From Paenibacillus sp. MSJ-34 (GTDB lineage: Bacteria; Bacillota; Bacilli; Paenibacillales; Paenibacillaceae), in NCBI RefSeq assembly GCF_018918005.1, contig NZ_JAHLPR010000003.1, positions 110,454 to 174,453 on the forward strand: a DNA stretch of 64,000 nucleotides, written 5' to 3'. How positions within the stretch are numbered: the stretch's first letter is position 1; each line of letters opens with the position of its first letter. The position numbers were made by a program, and so were the translations under genes. Below, piece by piece: positions 16,533 to 24,823 of this stretch. Under the pieces are notes generated by a model. It saw only the letters and a list, made by a program, of their open reading frames with translations. It searched no databases and was not told the origin of the DNA.

Positions 16533-17366
16533 ATGAATGCGAAACAACGTAACATGGTGTACCGTATCTTGCCGAATGCCATTTTAGCTTTCATCGGAAT
16601 TTGTTTTTTGCTGCCTCTGCTATGGGTTTTCGTCGCCTCGGTCGATCCGAACGCCATGCAAACGCTGAAAATGCCCAAGCAAATAACGATGAACAATTAT
16701 ATCGATGTCATATCCGACGCCGCCAATCAGCGCGCTTTCCTGATCGGTCTGTTCATGTCGCTGGGCCAAGCCGTGCTTGTCGTCGCCTTGGCGATTCTGG
16801 CCGCTTACCCGTTGTCCCGCTACCAATTAAAATATAAGAAGCCGTTTATGCTGACCGTTCTCTTTATGACTTCTTTGCCGATTACGGCCGTCATGGTTCC
16901 GGTGTACCAGCTTTTTCTTAGCATTAAACTGTACGACAATATTATAGGCGTCATTCTGTTCTATGTCGCATCGGCTATGCCCTACGGAATATGGATGCTC
17001 AAAAACTTTATGGATTCGGTGCCGAACGACCTGGAAGAAGCGGCATGGGTGGACGGTGCGTCGATCTTTACGGGCATTCGCAAAGTGGTTGCGCCGTTAA
17101 TGATTCCCGGCATTTGCACCGTAGCCATATTCACCTTTTCCGGCAGTTGGGGAAACTTCTTCGTACCGTATATTTTGTTGCAATCGCCGGATAATTTTCC
17201 GGCTTCCGTAAAGCTGTACCAGTTTTTCGGACAATACGGCATGGTCGATTACGGCCGGTTAGCGGCTTTCTCCGTATTGTACGCCTGTCCTTCCGTCGTG
17301 CTGTACATTTTATCGCAACGCTTCATGTCGAAAGGGTTCGGCTTGCAAGGGGGGACGAAAGGCTAG
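16533..17366 (+). CDS. Sugar ABC transporter permease (MalG type)
   Basis: A 277-residue second permease of the importer. It has six predicted membrane segments and the EAA loop EEAAWVDGASIFTGIRKVVAPLM. The start ATG at 16533 has ACAAGGAGAATTGTT upstream and lies 14 nt after the first permease. The C-terminus (SQRFMSKGFGLQGGTKG) is the usual ending of MalG-type subunits. It is the last gene of the transcript; no clear plus-strand terminator follows. Confidence 0.9.
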   Translation: MNAKQRNMVYRILPNAILAFIGICFLLPLLWVFVASVDPNAMQTLKMPKQITMNNYIDVISDAANQRAFLIGLFMSLGQAVLVVALAILAAYPLSRYQLKYKKPFMLTVLFMTSLPITAVMVPVYQLFLSIKLYDNIIGVILFYVASAMPYGIWMLKNFMDSVPNDLEEAAWVDGASIFTGIRKVVAPLMIPGICTVAIFTFSGSWGNFFVPYILLQSPDNFPASVKLYQFFGQYGMVDYGRLAAFSVLYACPSVVLYILSQRFMSKGFGLQGGTKG

Positions 17367-17382
17367 CGGCGGCATTAAGCCC

Positions 17383-17418
17383 AAAAAAAAAGCGCTCCCG
17401 CTTCATTGCGGGAGGCGC
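17383..17418 (-). terminator. Intrinsic terminator of the DinB-family gene
   Basis: On the minus strand GCGCCTCCCGC-AATGAA-GCGGGAGCGC is followed by nine T residues, directly after the stop of the DinB-family gene. Confidence 0.85.
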
Positions 17419-17420
17419 GA

Positions 17421-17927
17421 TTATTTCGATTCCGGTTTTCTCCGCGGGATGCTGAGCGTCTGCCAGTCGCCGCTCTTCAAATGCTTGCCCAAGAAAACCA
17501 TTTGCCCGACATGGTACGCGTAGTGGGACACCTGTCTCTGGATCGCTTGCAGCGCCGTATGCGCTTCGCCGCGTATGTAGACGGTGCGCAGCAAATCGTC
17601 CGCAGTCAATGCGCGGAGGGCGGCAAACACCGTGTTCCAGCCTTGTTCCCAGCGTTCCAACAGTTCGCGGCGGTCGAGCCTTCCGGCTTCAAATTCGCCG
17701 TCTCTGTCCCGGTCTGCCTTCTCCCCGTCGGTCGTCAGGAAATCCGTCCAGCGGGACAGCATATTGCCATGCATATGTTGAATAAGAATCTCCATCGAAT
17801 TGGACTCCGGGTCGAGTGCCACGTAGAACTGCGAATCGTCCAACTGCTCCAATGTTTTGTCGGCCAGCTTTTTCATGCTTTCAAACGTCCTTATCGCATC
17901 TTGCAAGTATGCGGCGGCAACATTCAT
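17421..17927 (-). CDS. DinB-family protein (DUF1572)
   Basis: A 168-residue four-helix-bundle protein of the DinB/YfiT metal-binding superfamily, DUF1572 branch. Histidines suited to metal binding occur at ILIQHMHGN and RQVSHYAYHVGQMVFLGKHL. The last segment, with tryptophan and proline near the end (GDWQTLSIPRRK), is typical of DUF1572. Family members are thought to be metal-dependent enzymes, some thiol-dependent, but no reaction is known for this branch. The start has AAGGAGGATGGCCTC upstream. It is a single gene with its own terminator. Confidence 0.82.
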   Translation of the reverse strand: MNVAAAYLQDAIRTFESMKKLADKTLEQLDDSQFYVALDPESNSMEILIQHMHGNMLSRWTDFLTTDGEKADRDRDGEFEAGRLDRRELLERWEQGWNTVFAALRALTADDLLRTVYIRGEAHTALQAIQRQVSHYAYHVGQMVFLGKHLKSGDWQTLSIPRRKPESK

Positions 17928-18031
17928 GAGGCCATCCTCCTTTTATGAAAATAATTGCTATCTATCTCACTTTACCGCATTTTGGCGCGCAAATACAATC
18001 GATCTATTCACGTGCGTCCGTCCGCACACGG

Positions 18032-18805
18032 TCATCTTCGCTTTTGCATCGACCGCTTGCTCCAACAGGATACGAGCAATAAGCCAAGCAATGAGCCAGA
18101 GATGGGCGCAACGACGATGATCCCAATCGTATTATAGCTAGGCGACAGCCATAATTTGAATGCGGTTGTGAGCAGTCCACAGAGCGCAACACCGGCCCAA
18201 TACAGCATCTTTCGGGTACGGTTGACCGCATCGGCTCTCGATTCGTGCAGTACGGCGCTGCCGTTCGCCGGCGCGGCGGCCAATAGCCAAACAATAAGTC
18301 CGAACTCCGCGATGAGGCCGAGCAAGGACAAGCCGTATTGGAGCAATTTATAAGCAGGAGAACCTAGCAATATCGGTTGCTGCAGCCATGCCCATTGCTG
18401 TACGAAGGAACCGCCCTCATGCGTCCATGCGTCAACAAAAATATGCGTGGCAAAACCTATGACTACCGATCCGACAAAGACGATCCATTGCCTCCATGTC
18501 CGCAGCTGCCAAGGCGTAATGAGCGCGGCGGCCCTTCGATCAAGCTGCCAAAATGCCGGCAAGTGGCGTACAAGCTTCCGCTTCACGATGAAATGAAACA
18601 AAATGGCAAACAGGACGGACAACGGGATCACTTGCAGTATTAGTCCTTTTATCGAATGTCCGATCGTCGCATACGGCTCCAGAGCAAGAAAATATTCAAA
18701 ATCCGGCCCCATCGCCCCCAGTACGAGCCCGGTCAAACTGAACCAGGCGGGTCTCAACTTGCGCAAGGGGAGGGCGTATATAGGATGTGCGAAGGTGAAG
18801 GGCAT
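18032..18805 (-). CDS. DUF4184 family membrane protein
   Basis: A 257-residue membrane protein of the DUF4184 family. It starts MPFTFAHPIYALPLRKLRP and has GAMGPDFEYFL and FATHIFVDAWTHEGG; the histidine and aspartate residues resemble those of the YdjM-type putative metal-dependent membrane hydrolases. About seven hydrophobic segments follow. The function is unknown. The start at 18805 has AGAAAGGAAAACGGT upstream; the longer in-frame extension lacks such a site. It is a single minus-strand gene facing no clear partner. Confidence 0.75.
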   Translation of the reverse strand: MPFTFAHPIYALPLRKLRPAWFSLTGLVLGAMGPDFEYFLALEPYATIGHSIKGLILQVIPLSVLFAILFHFIVKRKLVRHLPAFWQLDRRAAALITPWQLRTWRQWIVFVGSVVIGFATHIFVDAWTHEGGSFVQQWAWLQQPILLGSPAYKLLQYGLSLLGLIAEFGLIVWLLAAAPANGSAVLHESRADAVNRTRKMLYWAGVALCGLLTTAFKLWLSPSYNTIGIIVVAPISGSLLGLLLVSCWSKRSMQKRR

Positions 18806-18933
18806 ACCGTTTTCCTTTCTAAAATAATGTTGGGTTATCGGTGAGTTGCCGGCCAATCACGCTGACAACTTCCATGAACTCGAATCCGCAGCCTTTTTCG
18901 ATGCAACGCTAGTGCCTTGTTCCCTCTTTTTCC

Positions 18934-19025
18934 GCCCTTTTGTCGAAATCCCCTTCGCTAAGGATAGGGAGGAAGTACATCAAATCCGGCGTTTCTGAAC
19001 GAAAGGGATATCGACAAAGGGAAGG
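18934..19025. repeat. Inverted pair of the dispersed GATATCGAC repeat
   Basis: A reverse copy at about 18934-18962 (reading GGGGATTTCGACAAAAGGG on the minus strand) and a forward copy at 18995-19025 (CTGAACGAAAGGGATATCG, then ACAAAGG) flank a 32-nt spacer in the gap between the DUF4184 gene and the AAA ATPase gene. Both match the core of the array at 8259-8572. Confidence 0.75.
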
Positions 19026-19071
19026 AATGGTCATCATACCGCTCTATCAATTCCAGAGATGCTCGACCGTT

Positions 19072-19776
19072 TTAATCAGAAAACAATTCATCTAACACCT
19101 TTCCCCTGTTCTCAAGAAAGCGTCTGGTTATAATATAATGCAGCGTATCTTCGTATCGAATCTCCCGAACCGGCTGCGCGTCAAAATTCAAAATTTGCGC
19201 GTTAGGGTAACCAAGCAAAATCGGAGAATGCGTTGCAATGATAAACTGAGCTTCATTCTCCAAATTTTTGATGATTCGCATGAATGCCAATTGCCTTGCG
19301 GGTGACAGAGCTGCCTCCGGTTCGTCCAGCAAGTAGATCGCCTTTTTGCCGAATCGGTGGCTAAACAGGGAGAGAAAGGCTTCGCCATGCGATTGTTGAT
19401 GCAAGGATCGACCGCCATAGTACCGTAAACTATCCGGCATTGTGTCTAAATGGGAAGCAAAGTGGTAAAATGTTTCCGCCCGCATAAAAAAACCGTTTGT
19501 AATCTTAGGCATCCAGGAAAGCCGGATATGATCGCCTAATCCGGAGTGGGAAGCATCCACTTCGTAGTAATTGTTCCTGCCGCCGCCCGCCGTATTGAAC
19601 CCGCATTGGAAGGCGATCGCCTCGAGAATCGTCGATTTGCCCGATCCGTTTTCTCCGACGAAGAACGTCACGTTCGTCTTAAACTCAAGGGAAGTCAATT
19701 TCCTTATCGCTGGAATGTTAAATGGATAATCAACCGTTCCGGTTTTATTTATAATCTCAAGTCTGCGCAAGAACAT
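19072..19776 (-). CDS. AAA-family ATPase (predicted, COG3910-like)
   Basis: A 234-residue ATPase of the ABC/SMC-like superfamily. Walker A is GENGSGKST (residues 41-49) and Walker B is IYLLDEPEAALS, followed by the conserved ATHSPILLGYP. The middle segment LHQQSHGEAFLSLF takes the place of the ABC signature. There are no membrane segments or fused nuclease (no TOPRIM as in OLD proteins). The role is unknown; related short ATPases are widespread. The start has TTGGAGATGAT upstream. The small membrane protein gene ends 19 nt upstream, so the two are probably cotranscribed. Confidence 0.82.
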   Translation of the reverse strand: MFLRRLEIINKTGTVDYPFNIPAIRKLTSLEFKTNVTFFVGENGSGKSTILEAIAFQCGFNTAGGGRNNYYEVDASHSGLGDHIRLSWMPKITNGFFMRAETFYHFASHLDTMPDSLRYYGGRSLHQQSHGEAFLSLFSHRFGKKAIYLLDEPEAALSPARQLAFMRIIKNLENEAQFIIATHSPILLGYPNAQILNFDAQPVREIRYEDTLHYIITRRFLENRGKVLDELFSD

Positions 19777-19795
19777 GCTATCATCTCCAAGTGCT

Positions 19796-20083
19796 TCAAC
19801 GCGTTATACTATCGTTTCTAGTGATCATACGAACCATTAAAATGCCGCTTAAGATGCCGAAAATGATATTCGTATGTAAGCGGAAAAATAAATATCCAAC
19901 TATGGTGGTCGTCCAACTGTTAATCGGAAAGAGAGGCAGAATGGATAATAACAAGCATACGATTAACGGGATAACAAGCCAATAACGAAATGCAAATTGT
20001 TTTTTCAATATTTTCAGGCAGCCGGGCCATTCGAATACAACTCCCAGACAAACGCTGAAAACGATTATTTTCAATTGTTCCAT
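19796..20083 (-). CDS. Small hydrophobic membrane protein, unknown
   Basis: A 95-residue protein with three hydrophobic stretches (about residues 6-24, 34-53 and 61-85). I do not recognise a family. The ATG at 20083 has no clear ribosome binding site. Instead an 18-codon ORF with a strong site overlaps the start in another frame, so translation may be coupled, or a frameshift may have split one longer gene. It lies 19 nt upstream of the AAA ATPase gene on the same strand. Confidence 0.5.
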   Translation of the reverse strand: MEQLKIIVFSVCLGVVFEWPGCLKILKKQFAFRYWLVIPLIVCLLLSILPLFPINSWTTTIVGYLFFRLHTNIIFGILSGILMVRMITRNDSITR

Positions 20084-20127
20084 TGAACCAGCAAACTAAT
20101 GAGTATAAAGACAATTGTTTTCCGCAT
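20071..20127 (-). CDS. Possible 18-residue leader peptide
   Basis: ATG at 20127 follows AGGTGAGGTGAATTTT, a good ribosome binding site. It encodes MRKTIVFILISLLVQWNN and stops at 20071, overlapping the start of the 95-residue membrane protein by 13 nt in a different reading frame. It may be a coupling leader, or the broken N-terminus of the membrane protein if an indel separates the frames. Confidence 0.35.
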   Translation of the reverse strand: MRKTIVFILISLLVQWNN

Positions 20128-20209
20128 AAAATTCACCTCACCTAGTAGACGAATGGCGGGCGACATTGTTGACTTTTTTCTTTGGAATGCTCCGGCAAAT
20201 TAAACAAAA

Positions 20210-20262
20210 CAGCCAACGCGTCATCACGTTTCCCGCGAAGGAAAGAGCGATACCGTTGGCTG
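20210..20262 (-). terminator. Terminator after the KhtT-like gene
   Basis: On the minus strand CAGCCAACG (20262-20254) pairs with CGTTGGCTG (20218-20210) and is followed by TTTTGTTT. It begins 12 nt after the stop codon of the KhtT-like gene. The long loop has further pairing potential. Confidence 0.7.
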
Positions 20263-20273
20263 CATTGTACCGG

Positions 20274-20786
20274 CTAAGCCGATGTATTCTGCGCTTCGTT
20301 TCCGTTGAGTAAAAATTCTTTCAACTTCTTGATTTGATGTCTTTCCCCCGCTACGACCAATGTCGATTCCGGCGCAAATTTGTAGTCCGGAGCGGGATTA
20401 ATATGTTTTTTATGGTCTTTCTCGATAATGGCGATGATTGTCGCCCCCGTCGTTTGGCGGACATCCAATTGGGCGATCGTATATCCGATGCATTTCGCGC
20501 CTGGTTCTACCTTATACCACTCGATTACCAGATCGTCCAGCGCCACCTCGATCGTCTCGAGCGCTTTCGGGCGGTAAGTCATGCCGCCGATAATTCCCGC
20601 GATCAAACGGGCTTCGTCGTCGTCAAAGCTGACCATGGAAACGCTCTCTTCCGCATCGTCATGGTCGAAATGATAGACCTCCCGCCGCCCGTCGTCATGG
20701 ATAATGATAACGAGTTTGTCGCCGCTGCGCGCTTCAAGCACATATTTATGTCCGATTCCCGGCAAATCCGTTTCTCTAATATTCAA
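20274..20786 (-). CDS. khtT: KhtT-like K+/H+ antiporter regulatory subunit
   Basis: A 170-residue soluble protein. The C-terminal half is an RCK_C (TrkA-C) domain ([20 protein letters not shown] ... [18 protein letters not shown]), the ligand-binding fold that senses nucleotides such as c-di-AMP in KhtT. The N-terminal half matches KhtT of the B. subtilis KhtTU antiporter, including [22 protein letters not shown] near the start. The TTG at 20786 is chosen as start because GGAGG lies 7 nt upstream; the next in-frame TTG five codons earlier overlaps that site. No khtU antiporter gene follows, which is unusual. The gene upstream encodes an unrelated small membrane protein. Confidence 0.8.
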   Translation of the reverse strand: MNIRETDLPGIGHKYVLEARSGDKLVIIIHDDGRREVYHFDHDDAEESVSMVSFDDDEARLIAGIIGGMTYRPKALETIEVALDDLVIEWYKVEPGAKCIGYTIAQLDVRQTTGATIIAIIEKDHKKHINPAPDYKFAPESTLVVAGERHQIKKLKEFLLNGNEAQNTSA

Positions 20787-20834
20787 AGAAATAACCTCCA
20801 ATATGAGTTTGACTTATTTTTTTTATATTTTCGT

Positions 20835-21197
20835 CTAAGAACATGCTGTACTGGGCACGAAGCTCGACGTAAACTTAATGGGCATTAGAAAGAGACGTTT
20901 CATCTTGATCGGGATGAACGTTCGGTAACTTACGATAGAGTAAACAAAGATACATATAAGCAACAAAAAAGACGGCGGAACGATGGTTCCGATTTTTACA
21001 AACCAATGCATGGCAGGGAAAAAAATGTGCCTGACCGAATGATGGCTTTTAATCACCTTTACTTCGTGCATCGCATCCCCGAGCGGCTTCGAACCCGCTT
21101 CCATACTAAAGGGAACGAAGGCGGTACAGATCATGAGTACGATCATAATGCTTACGAAAGGCTTGCTATGAAACCTGAGTTGTCGGGCTCCCGTCAT
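20835..21197 (-). CDS. Small membrane protein of unknown function
   Basis: A 120-residue protein with two clear membrane segments (about residues 12-30 and 68-90). Between them is a hydrophilic loop containing EVKVIKSHHSVRHIFF, and the end is basic. I do not recognise a family. The ATG has GGAGGTGG 6 nt upstream, which supports it as a real gene. It lies 48 nt before the KhtT-like gene, in the place where khtS precedes khtT in B. subtilis, but I see no sequence basis to call it khtS. Confidence 0.6.
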   Translation of the reverse strand: MTGARQLRFHSKPFVSIMIVLMICTAFVPFSMEAGSKPLGDAMHEVKVIKSHHSVRHIFFPAMHWFVKIGTIVPPSFLLLICIFVYSIVSYRTFIPIKMKRLFLMPIKFTSSFVPSTACS

Positions 21198-21329
21198 ACA
21201 TCCACCTCCGATCGTAATCGCCTGCCTCCGGCATGATGCGGCAATCTTTATGTTAGGTTATCATGTTCGATTTTTTAAATCAAGCTTCAGTTGTTGTAAT
21301 TTTTCGCCTCTAAATCTATTTTTTTAAAC

Positions 21330-21390
21330 AAAAAAAAGACATACCCGCTGCGAATCCCGTAACGGATATTAGCGCAGGCAGATATGTCTT
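21330..21390 (-). terminator. Terminator of the sdhCAB operon
   Basis: On the minus strand AAGACATA (21390-21383) pairs with TATGTCTT (21343-21336) and is followed by six further T residues, about 30 nt after the sdhB stop codon. Confidence 0.75.
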
Positions 21391-21422
21391 TAGCTTAACA
21401 ATCGGGGCGTTGGGTACGATCG

Positions 21423-22187
21423 TTATACCCCTAACCATTTCTTGAACATATGTTTCGTCGTTTCCTTGTTCATTTCGGCGATCGACGTCGTAAGCGGGAT
21501 GCCTTTCGGGCAGGAGCGGACGCAGTTTTGCGAGTTGCCGCAACCTTCGATTCCGCCTTCCTCCATCAACGCTTCCAAACGCTCTTCCTTGTTCATTTCG
21601 CCCGTCGGATGGGCGTTGAACAAGCGAACTTGCGAAATCGGCGCCGGGCCGATGAAATCCGATTTATCGTTTACGTTCGGGCAGGCTTCCAGGCAAACGC
21701 CGCATGTCATACATTTCGACAATTCATACGCCCATTGACGCTTCGATTCCGCCATCCGCGGTCCCGGACCGAGGTCGTAGGTTCCGTCGATCGGAATCCA
21801 AGCTTTCACGCGCTTGAGCGAGTCGAACATCCGTCTGCGGTCGATGATCAAATCGCGAACGACCGGAAACGTACGCATCGGCTCAACGCGGATCGGTTGC
21901 TCCAGCTTGTCGACGAGCGCCGCGCAGGCTTGGCGCGGTTTGCCGTTGATAACCATGGAGCAGGCGCCGCATACTTCTTCCAAACAGTTCGATTCCCAGC
22001 AAACCGGAGACGTCTTCTCGCCCTTCGTATTGACCGGGTTTCGTTGAATCTCCATAAATGCGCTAATCACGTTCATGCCCGGCCGGTACGGCACTTCGAA
22101 TTCCTCGGTATACGGCTTCGAATCCGGTCCGTCCTGACGCGATACGATAAACTTTACTGCTTTAGGTGTCGCCGTAGTTTCCGCCAT
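21423..22187 (-). CDS. sdhB: Succinate dehydrogenase iron-sulfur subunit
   Basis: A 254-residue electron-transfer subunit of complex II, linking the flavin of SdhA to the quinone site of SdhC at the membrane. Cluster ligands are visible: the 2Fe-2S motif in CWESNCLEEVCGACSM with a later Cys in RQACAALV, then ferredoxin-type motifs CMTCGVCLEACPN and CGNSQNCVRSCPKGIP for the other clusters. It ends the sdhC-sdhA-sdhB operon, beginning 3 nt after sdhA, and is followed by a terminator. This is the Bacillus gene order. Confidence 0.96.
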   Translation of the reverse strand: MAETTATPKAVKFIVSRQDGPDSKPYTEEFEVPYRPGMNVISAFMEIQRNPVNTKGEKTSPVCWESNCLEEVCGACSMVINGKPRQACAALVDKLEQPIRVEPMRTFPVVRDLIIDRRRMFDSLKRVKAWIPIDGTYDLGPGPRMAESKRQWAYELSKCMTCGVCLEACPNVNDKSDFIGPAPISQVRLFNAHPTGEMNKEERLEALMEEGGIEGCGNSQNCVRSCPKGIPLTTSIAEMNKETTKHMFKKWLGV

Positions 22188-22190
22188 CGT

Positions 22191-23948
22191 TTATTCTCCT
22201 TTCTTCTTATCTGTCGAGTAATCGCGCTTGCGCGGCTTGATCAAAGAGACGTCCACATCTTCGTAGCCGATTTCCGGACCGTCCGGCGTCCATTTCGCTT
22301 TCGTCGTTTTCAAGTATTGCTCGTCGTCGCGTTCCGGGAATTCCGGCTTGTAATGCGCGCCGCGGCTTTCGTTGCGGAGCAACGCACCCTTCGTCATCGC
22401 CTCGGCCAGCTCCAGCATGTTCCACAATTGACGCGTAAACGAAGCGCCTTGGTTATTCCAGCGGGACGTATCCGTAATATTGATGTTGCGGTAACGCTCC
22501 TTCAATTCTTTGATTTTGCCGATCGTTTGTTCCAATTTATCGTTATAACGGACGACCGTCATATTGTTCGTCATCCATTCGCCCAATTCCTTATGAAGCG
22601 CGTAGGCGTTTTCCGTGCCTTCCATTTTCAGCAAGCTTTCGAACTTGTCGGCTTGTTTCTTCTTCTCTTGTTCGTAGATGGAAGAAGGAAGATCTTCAGC
22701 CGATTTGCTCAAACCGCGAATATATTCGACCGCTTTCGGTCCCGACACCATGCCGCCGAAGATAGCCGAAACGAGCGAGTTCGCCCCCAAACGGTTGGCG
22801 CCGTGATATTGATACTCGCATTCCCCTGCCGCGAACAGTCCGGGAATATTCGTCATTTGATTGTAGTCGACCCACATGCCGCCCATGGAATAGTGAACGG
22901 CCGGGAAAATTTTCATCGGCAGCTTGCGCGGATCGTCGCCCACGAATTTCTCGTAAATTTCGATAATGCCGCCGAGCTTGACATCCAATTCCTTCGGATC
23001 TTTATGCGACAAATCGAGATAAACCATATTTTCGCCGTTAATGCCAAGCTTCAAATCGACGCATACGTGGAAAATTTCCCGAGTTGCAATATCGCGCGGA
23101 ACGAGGTTTCCGTATGCAGGATATTTTTCCTCCAGGAAGTACCACGGCTTGCCGTCTTTGTATGTCCAAATCCGGCCGCCTTCGCCGCGAGCCGATTCCG
23201 ACATAAGCCGCAGCTTGTCGTCTCCCGGAATCGCCGTCGGGTGAATTTGAATGAATTCCCCGTTCGCGTAATAAACGCCTTGCTGGTACACCGCGCTTGC
23301 CGCCGTGCCTGTGTTGATGACCGAGTTCGTCGTTTTGCCGAAAATGATGCCGGGTCCGCCGGTCGCAAGAATGACCGCGTCCGACGCGAACGTAACGACT
23401 TCCATCGTACGCAAATCTTGTCCGCAAATGCCGCGGCAAGCCCCCTCGTCGTCAAGCACGACGGACAGGAATTCCCAATGCTCGTATTTCGTTACAAGTC
23501 CTGCCGCTTCATGACGGCGCACCTGCTCGTCTAGCGCATACAGAAGCTGCTGTCCTGTCGTCGCTCCGGCGAACGCCGTACGATGATGTTTCGTTCCCCC
23601 GAATCGGCGGAAATCAAGCAGACCTTCAGGAGTGCGGTTAAACATTACGCCCATGCGGTCCATCAGATGGATAATGCCCGGAGCGGCTTCGCACATCGCT
23701 TTGACCGGAGGCTGGTTCGCCAAAAAGTCGCCGCCGTAAACCGTATCGTCAAAATGCTCCCACGGCGAGTCGCCTTCCCCTTTCGTATTGACCGCGCCGT
23801 TAATTCCGCCTTGCGCACACACGGAGTGAGAACGTTTGACGGGTACAAGCGAGAAGAGGTCGACGTGAACGCCCGCTTCTGCGGCTTTAATCGTCGCCAT
23901 GAGTCCTGCCAATCCGCCGCCTACTACTATGATTTTATTTTTAGCCAT
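22191..23948 (-). CDS. sdhA: Succinate dehydrogenase flavoprotein subunit
   Basis: A 585-residue FAD-binding catalytic subunit that oxidises succinate to fumarate. The dinucleotide-binding motif VVGGGLAGLMA is at the N-terminus. The segment SHSVCAQGGINGAVN carries the histidine that links FAD covalently. Substrate-site segments IHPTAIPGDDKLRLMSESARGEGG and HYSMGGMWVDY follow, then the ANRLGANSL segment. Length and N-terminus match Bacillus SdhA. Between sdhC (15 nt upstream) and sdhB (3 nt downstream) in one operon. Confidence 0.97.
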   Translation of the reverse strand: MAKNKIIVVGGGLAGLMATIKAAEAGVHVDLFSLVPVKRSHSVCAQGGINGAVNTKGEGDSPWEHFDDTVYGGDFLANQPPVKAMCEAAPGIIHLMDRMGVMFNRTPEGLLDFRRFGGTKHHRTAFAGATTGQQLLYALDEQVRRHEAAGLVTKYEHWEFLSVVLDDEGACRGICGQDLRTMEVVTFASDAVILATGGPGIIFGKTTNSVINTGTAASAVYQQGVYYANGEFIQIHPTAIPGDDKLRLMSESARGEGGRIWTYKDGKPWYFLEEKYPAYGNLVPRDIATREIFHVCVDLKLGINGENMVYLDLSHKDPKELDVKLGGIIEIYEKFVGDDPRKLPMKIFPAVHYSMGGMWVDYNQMTNIPGLFAAGECEYQYHGANRLGANSLVSAIFGGMVSGPKAVEYIRGLSKSAEDLPSSIYEQEKKKQADKFESLLKMEGTENAYALHKELGEWMTNNMTVVRYNDKLEQTIGKIKELKERYRNINITDTSRWNNQGASFTRQLWNMLELAEAMTKGALLRNESRGAHYKPEFPERDDEQYLKTTKAKWTPDGPEIGYEDVDVSLIKPRKRDYSTDKKKGE

Positions 23949-23963
23949 TCGCTTTTCCTCCTT

Positions 23964-24638
23964 TTAACCAAGTACCGCTGTCACGGAATTCAACATAGCC
24001 GTGGCCGCTTGGAATTCATCTCCGCGAAATGCGACCAGCGATAAAATAAACAATGTTGCCACGATCACGAACATTCCCATGCAAATATACGAGGATACGC
24101 GTTGCGCACGCGGACCGACGGTAATGCCCCAGCTGACGAGGAACGACCAGATCCCGTTGCTGAAATGGAATACGGCGGAAATGACGCCGATCACATAAAA
24201 AGCAAAGAAGAGCGGATTCGATACGATTCCGTTCATATGCCCGCCCAATCCTTCATGCGTTACGGTGCCAAGCGCGAGTTGGAAGCGGGTATCGTAAAAA
24301 TGCCATACGACGAAAATAAACGTAATGACCCCTGTAAGCCTTTGCAGCATGAACATCACGTTGCGGCCGTAACTGTAGCTGCCGACATTGTTTTTCGCTT
24401 GATACGCGATGTACAGTCCATATACTCCGTGGAACAGCAGCGGAAGCCATATCCCGAACAGCTCCAGGAAAAAAATAAGCGGCAAGTCGTTCAGAAACTT
24501 TACGCTGGCGTTAAACCCCTCTTGACCGCCTTCAAATGCCGAGTAATTCGTCAGCATATGCTCAATAATGAATAAGCCGAGCGGAATGACCCCGAGCAAA
24601 GAGTGTAACTTCCGTGAATAAAAAGAAGTTCCTTTCAT
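23964..24638 (-). CDS. sdhC: Succinate dehydrogenase cytochrome b558 subunit
   Basis: A 224-residue membrane anchor with five membrane segments, the diheme cytochrome b558 type of Bacillus that reduces menaquinone. It opens with FYSRKLHSLLGVIPLGLFIIEHM. Conserved histidines likely to ligate heme occur at KLHSLLG, IEHML, FHGVYGLYIAY, VWHFYD and FHFSNGIWSF. The start at 24638 is chosen from the family N-terminus; an in-frame ATG seven codons earlier contains the ribosome binding site (AAAGGAGAACG) within its first codons. First gene of the sdh operon, with a palindromic regulator-like site upstream. Confidence 0.94.
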   Translation of the reverse strand: MKGTSFYSRKLHSLLGVIPLGLFIIEHMLTNYSAFEGGQEGFNASVKFLNDLPLIFFLELFGIWLPLLFHGVYGLYIAYQAKNNVGSYSYGRNVMFMLQRLTGVITFIFVVWHFYDTRFQLALGTVTHEGLGGHMNGIVSNPLFFAFYVIGVISAVFHFSNGIWSFLVSWGITVGPRAQRVSSYICMGMFVIVATLFILSLVAFRGDEFQAATAMLNSVTAVLG

Positions 24639-24699
24639 AAGTAAGCGTTCTCCTTTCAATAGATGCGTTCAATTGTCCATTATTATTCATTCGAAAAAG

Positions 24700-24715
24700 T
24701 GTGATCTATATCACC
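24700..24715. promoter_or_regulatory. FNR/CRP-like palindrome upstream of sdhC
   Basis: TGTGATCTATATCACC matches the FNR/CRP-family consensus TGTGA-N6-TCACA except for the last base, and the symmetry extends outward (GAAAAAG on one side, CTTTTC on the other, 24693-24720). It lies about 62 nt before the sdhC start, in the intergenic region shared with a divergent LysR gene. Binding by an oxygen-sensing FNR homologue is inference. Confidence 0.6.
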
Positions 24716-24759
24716 TTTTCACCATCTATCATCTTACTCCTTTTTAGCTTATAATGGAA

Positions 24760-24787
24760 TTGCTTAATTGGTATTACTTATTATAAC
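24760..24787 (+). promoter_or_regulatory. Possible promoter of the LysR gene next to sdh
   Basis: TTGCTT (24760-24765), a 16-nt spacer and TATAAC (24782-24787), 37 nt before the LysR start. An alternative -10 (TATAAT at 24750-24755) lacks a good -35. Confidence 0.45.
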
Positions 24788-24823
24788 TTTTTTGCATATA
24801 TACATGAAGAAGGAGAAATGACG

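Noticed and set aside
21450..23534. 694-codon open frame on the plus strand opposite sdhA and sdhB
   Set aside because: It is an antisense shadow of two highly conserved genes; it has no ribosome binding site and its protein is Arg/Phe-rich without a family.
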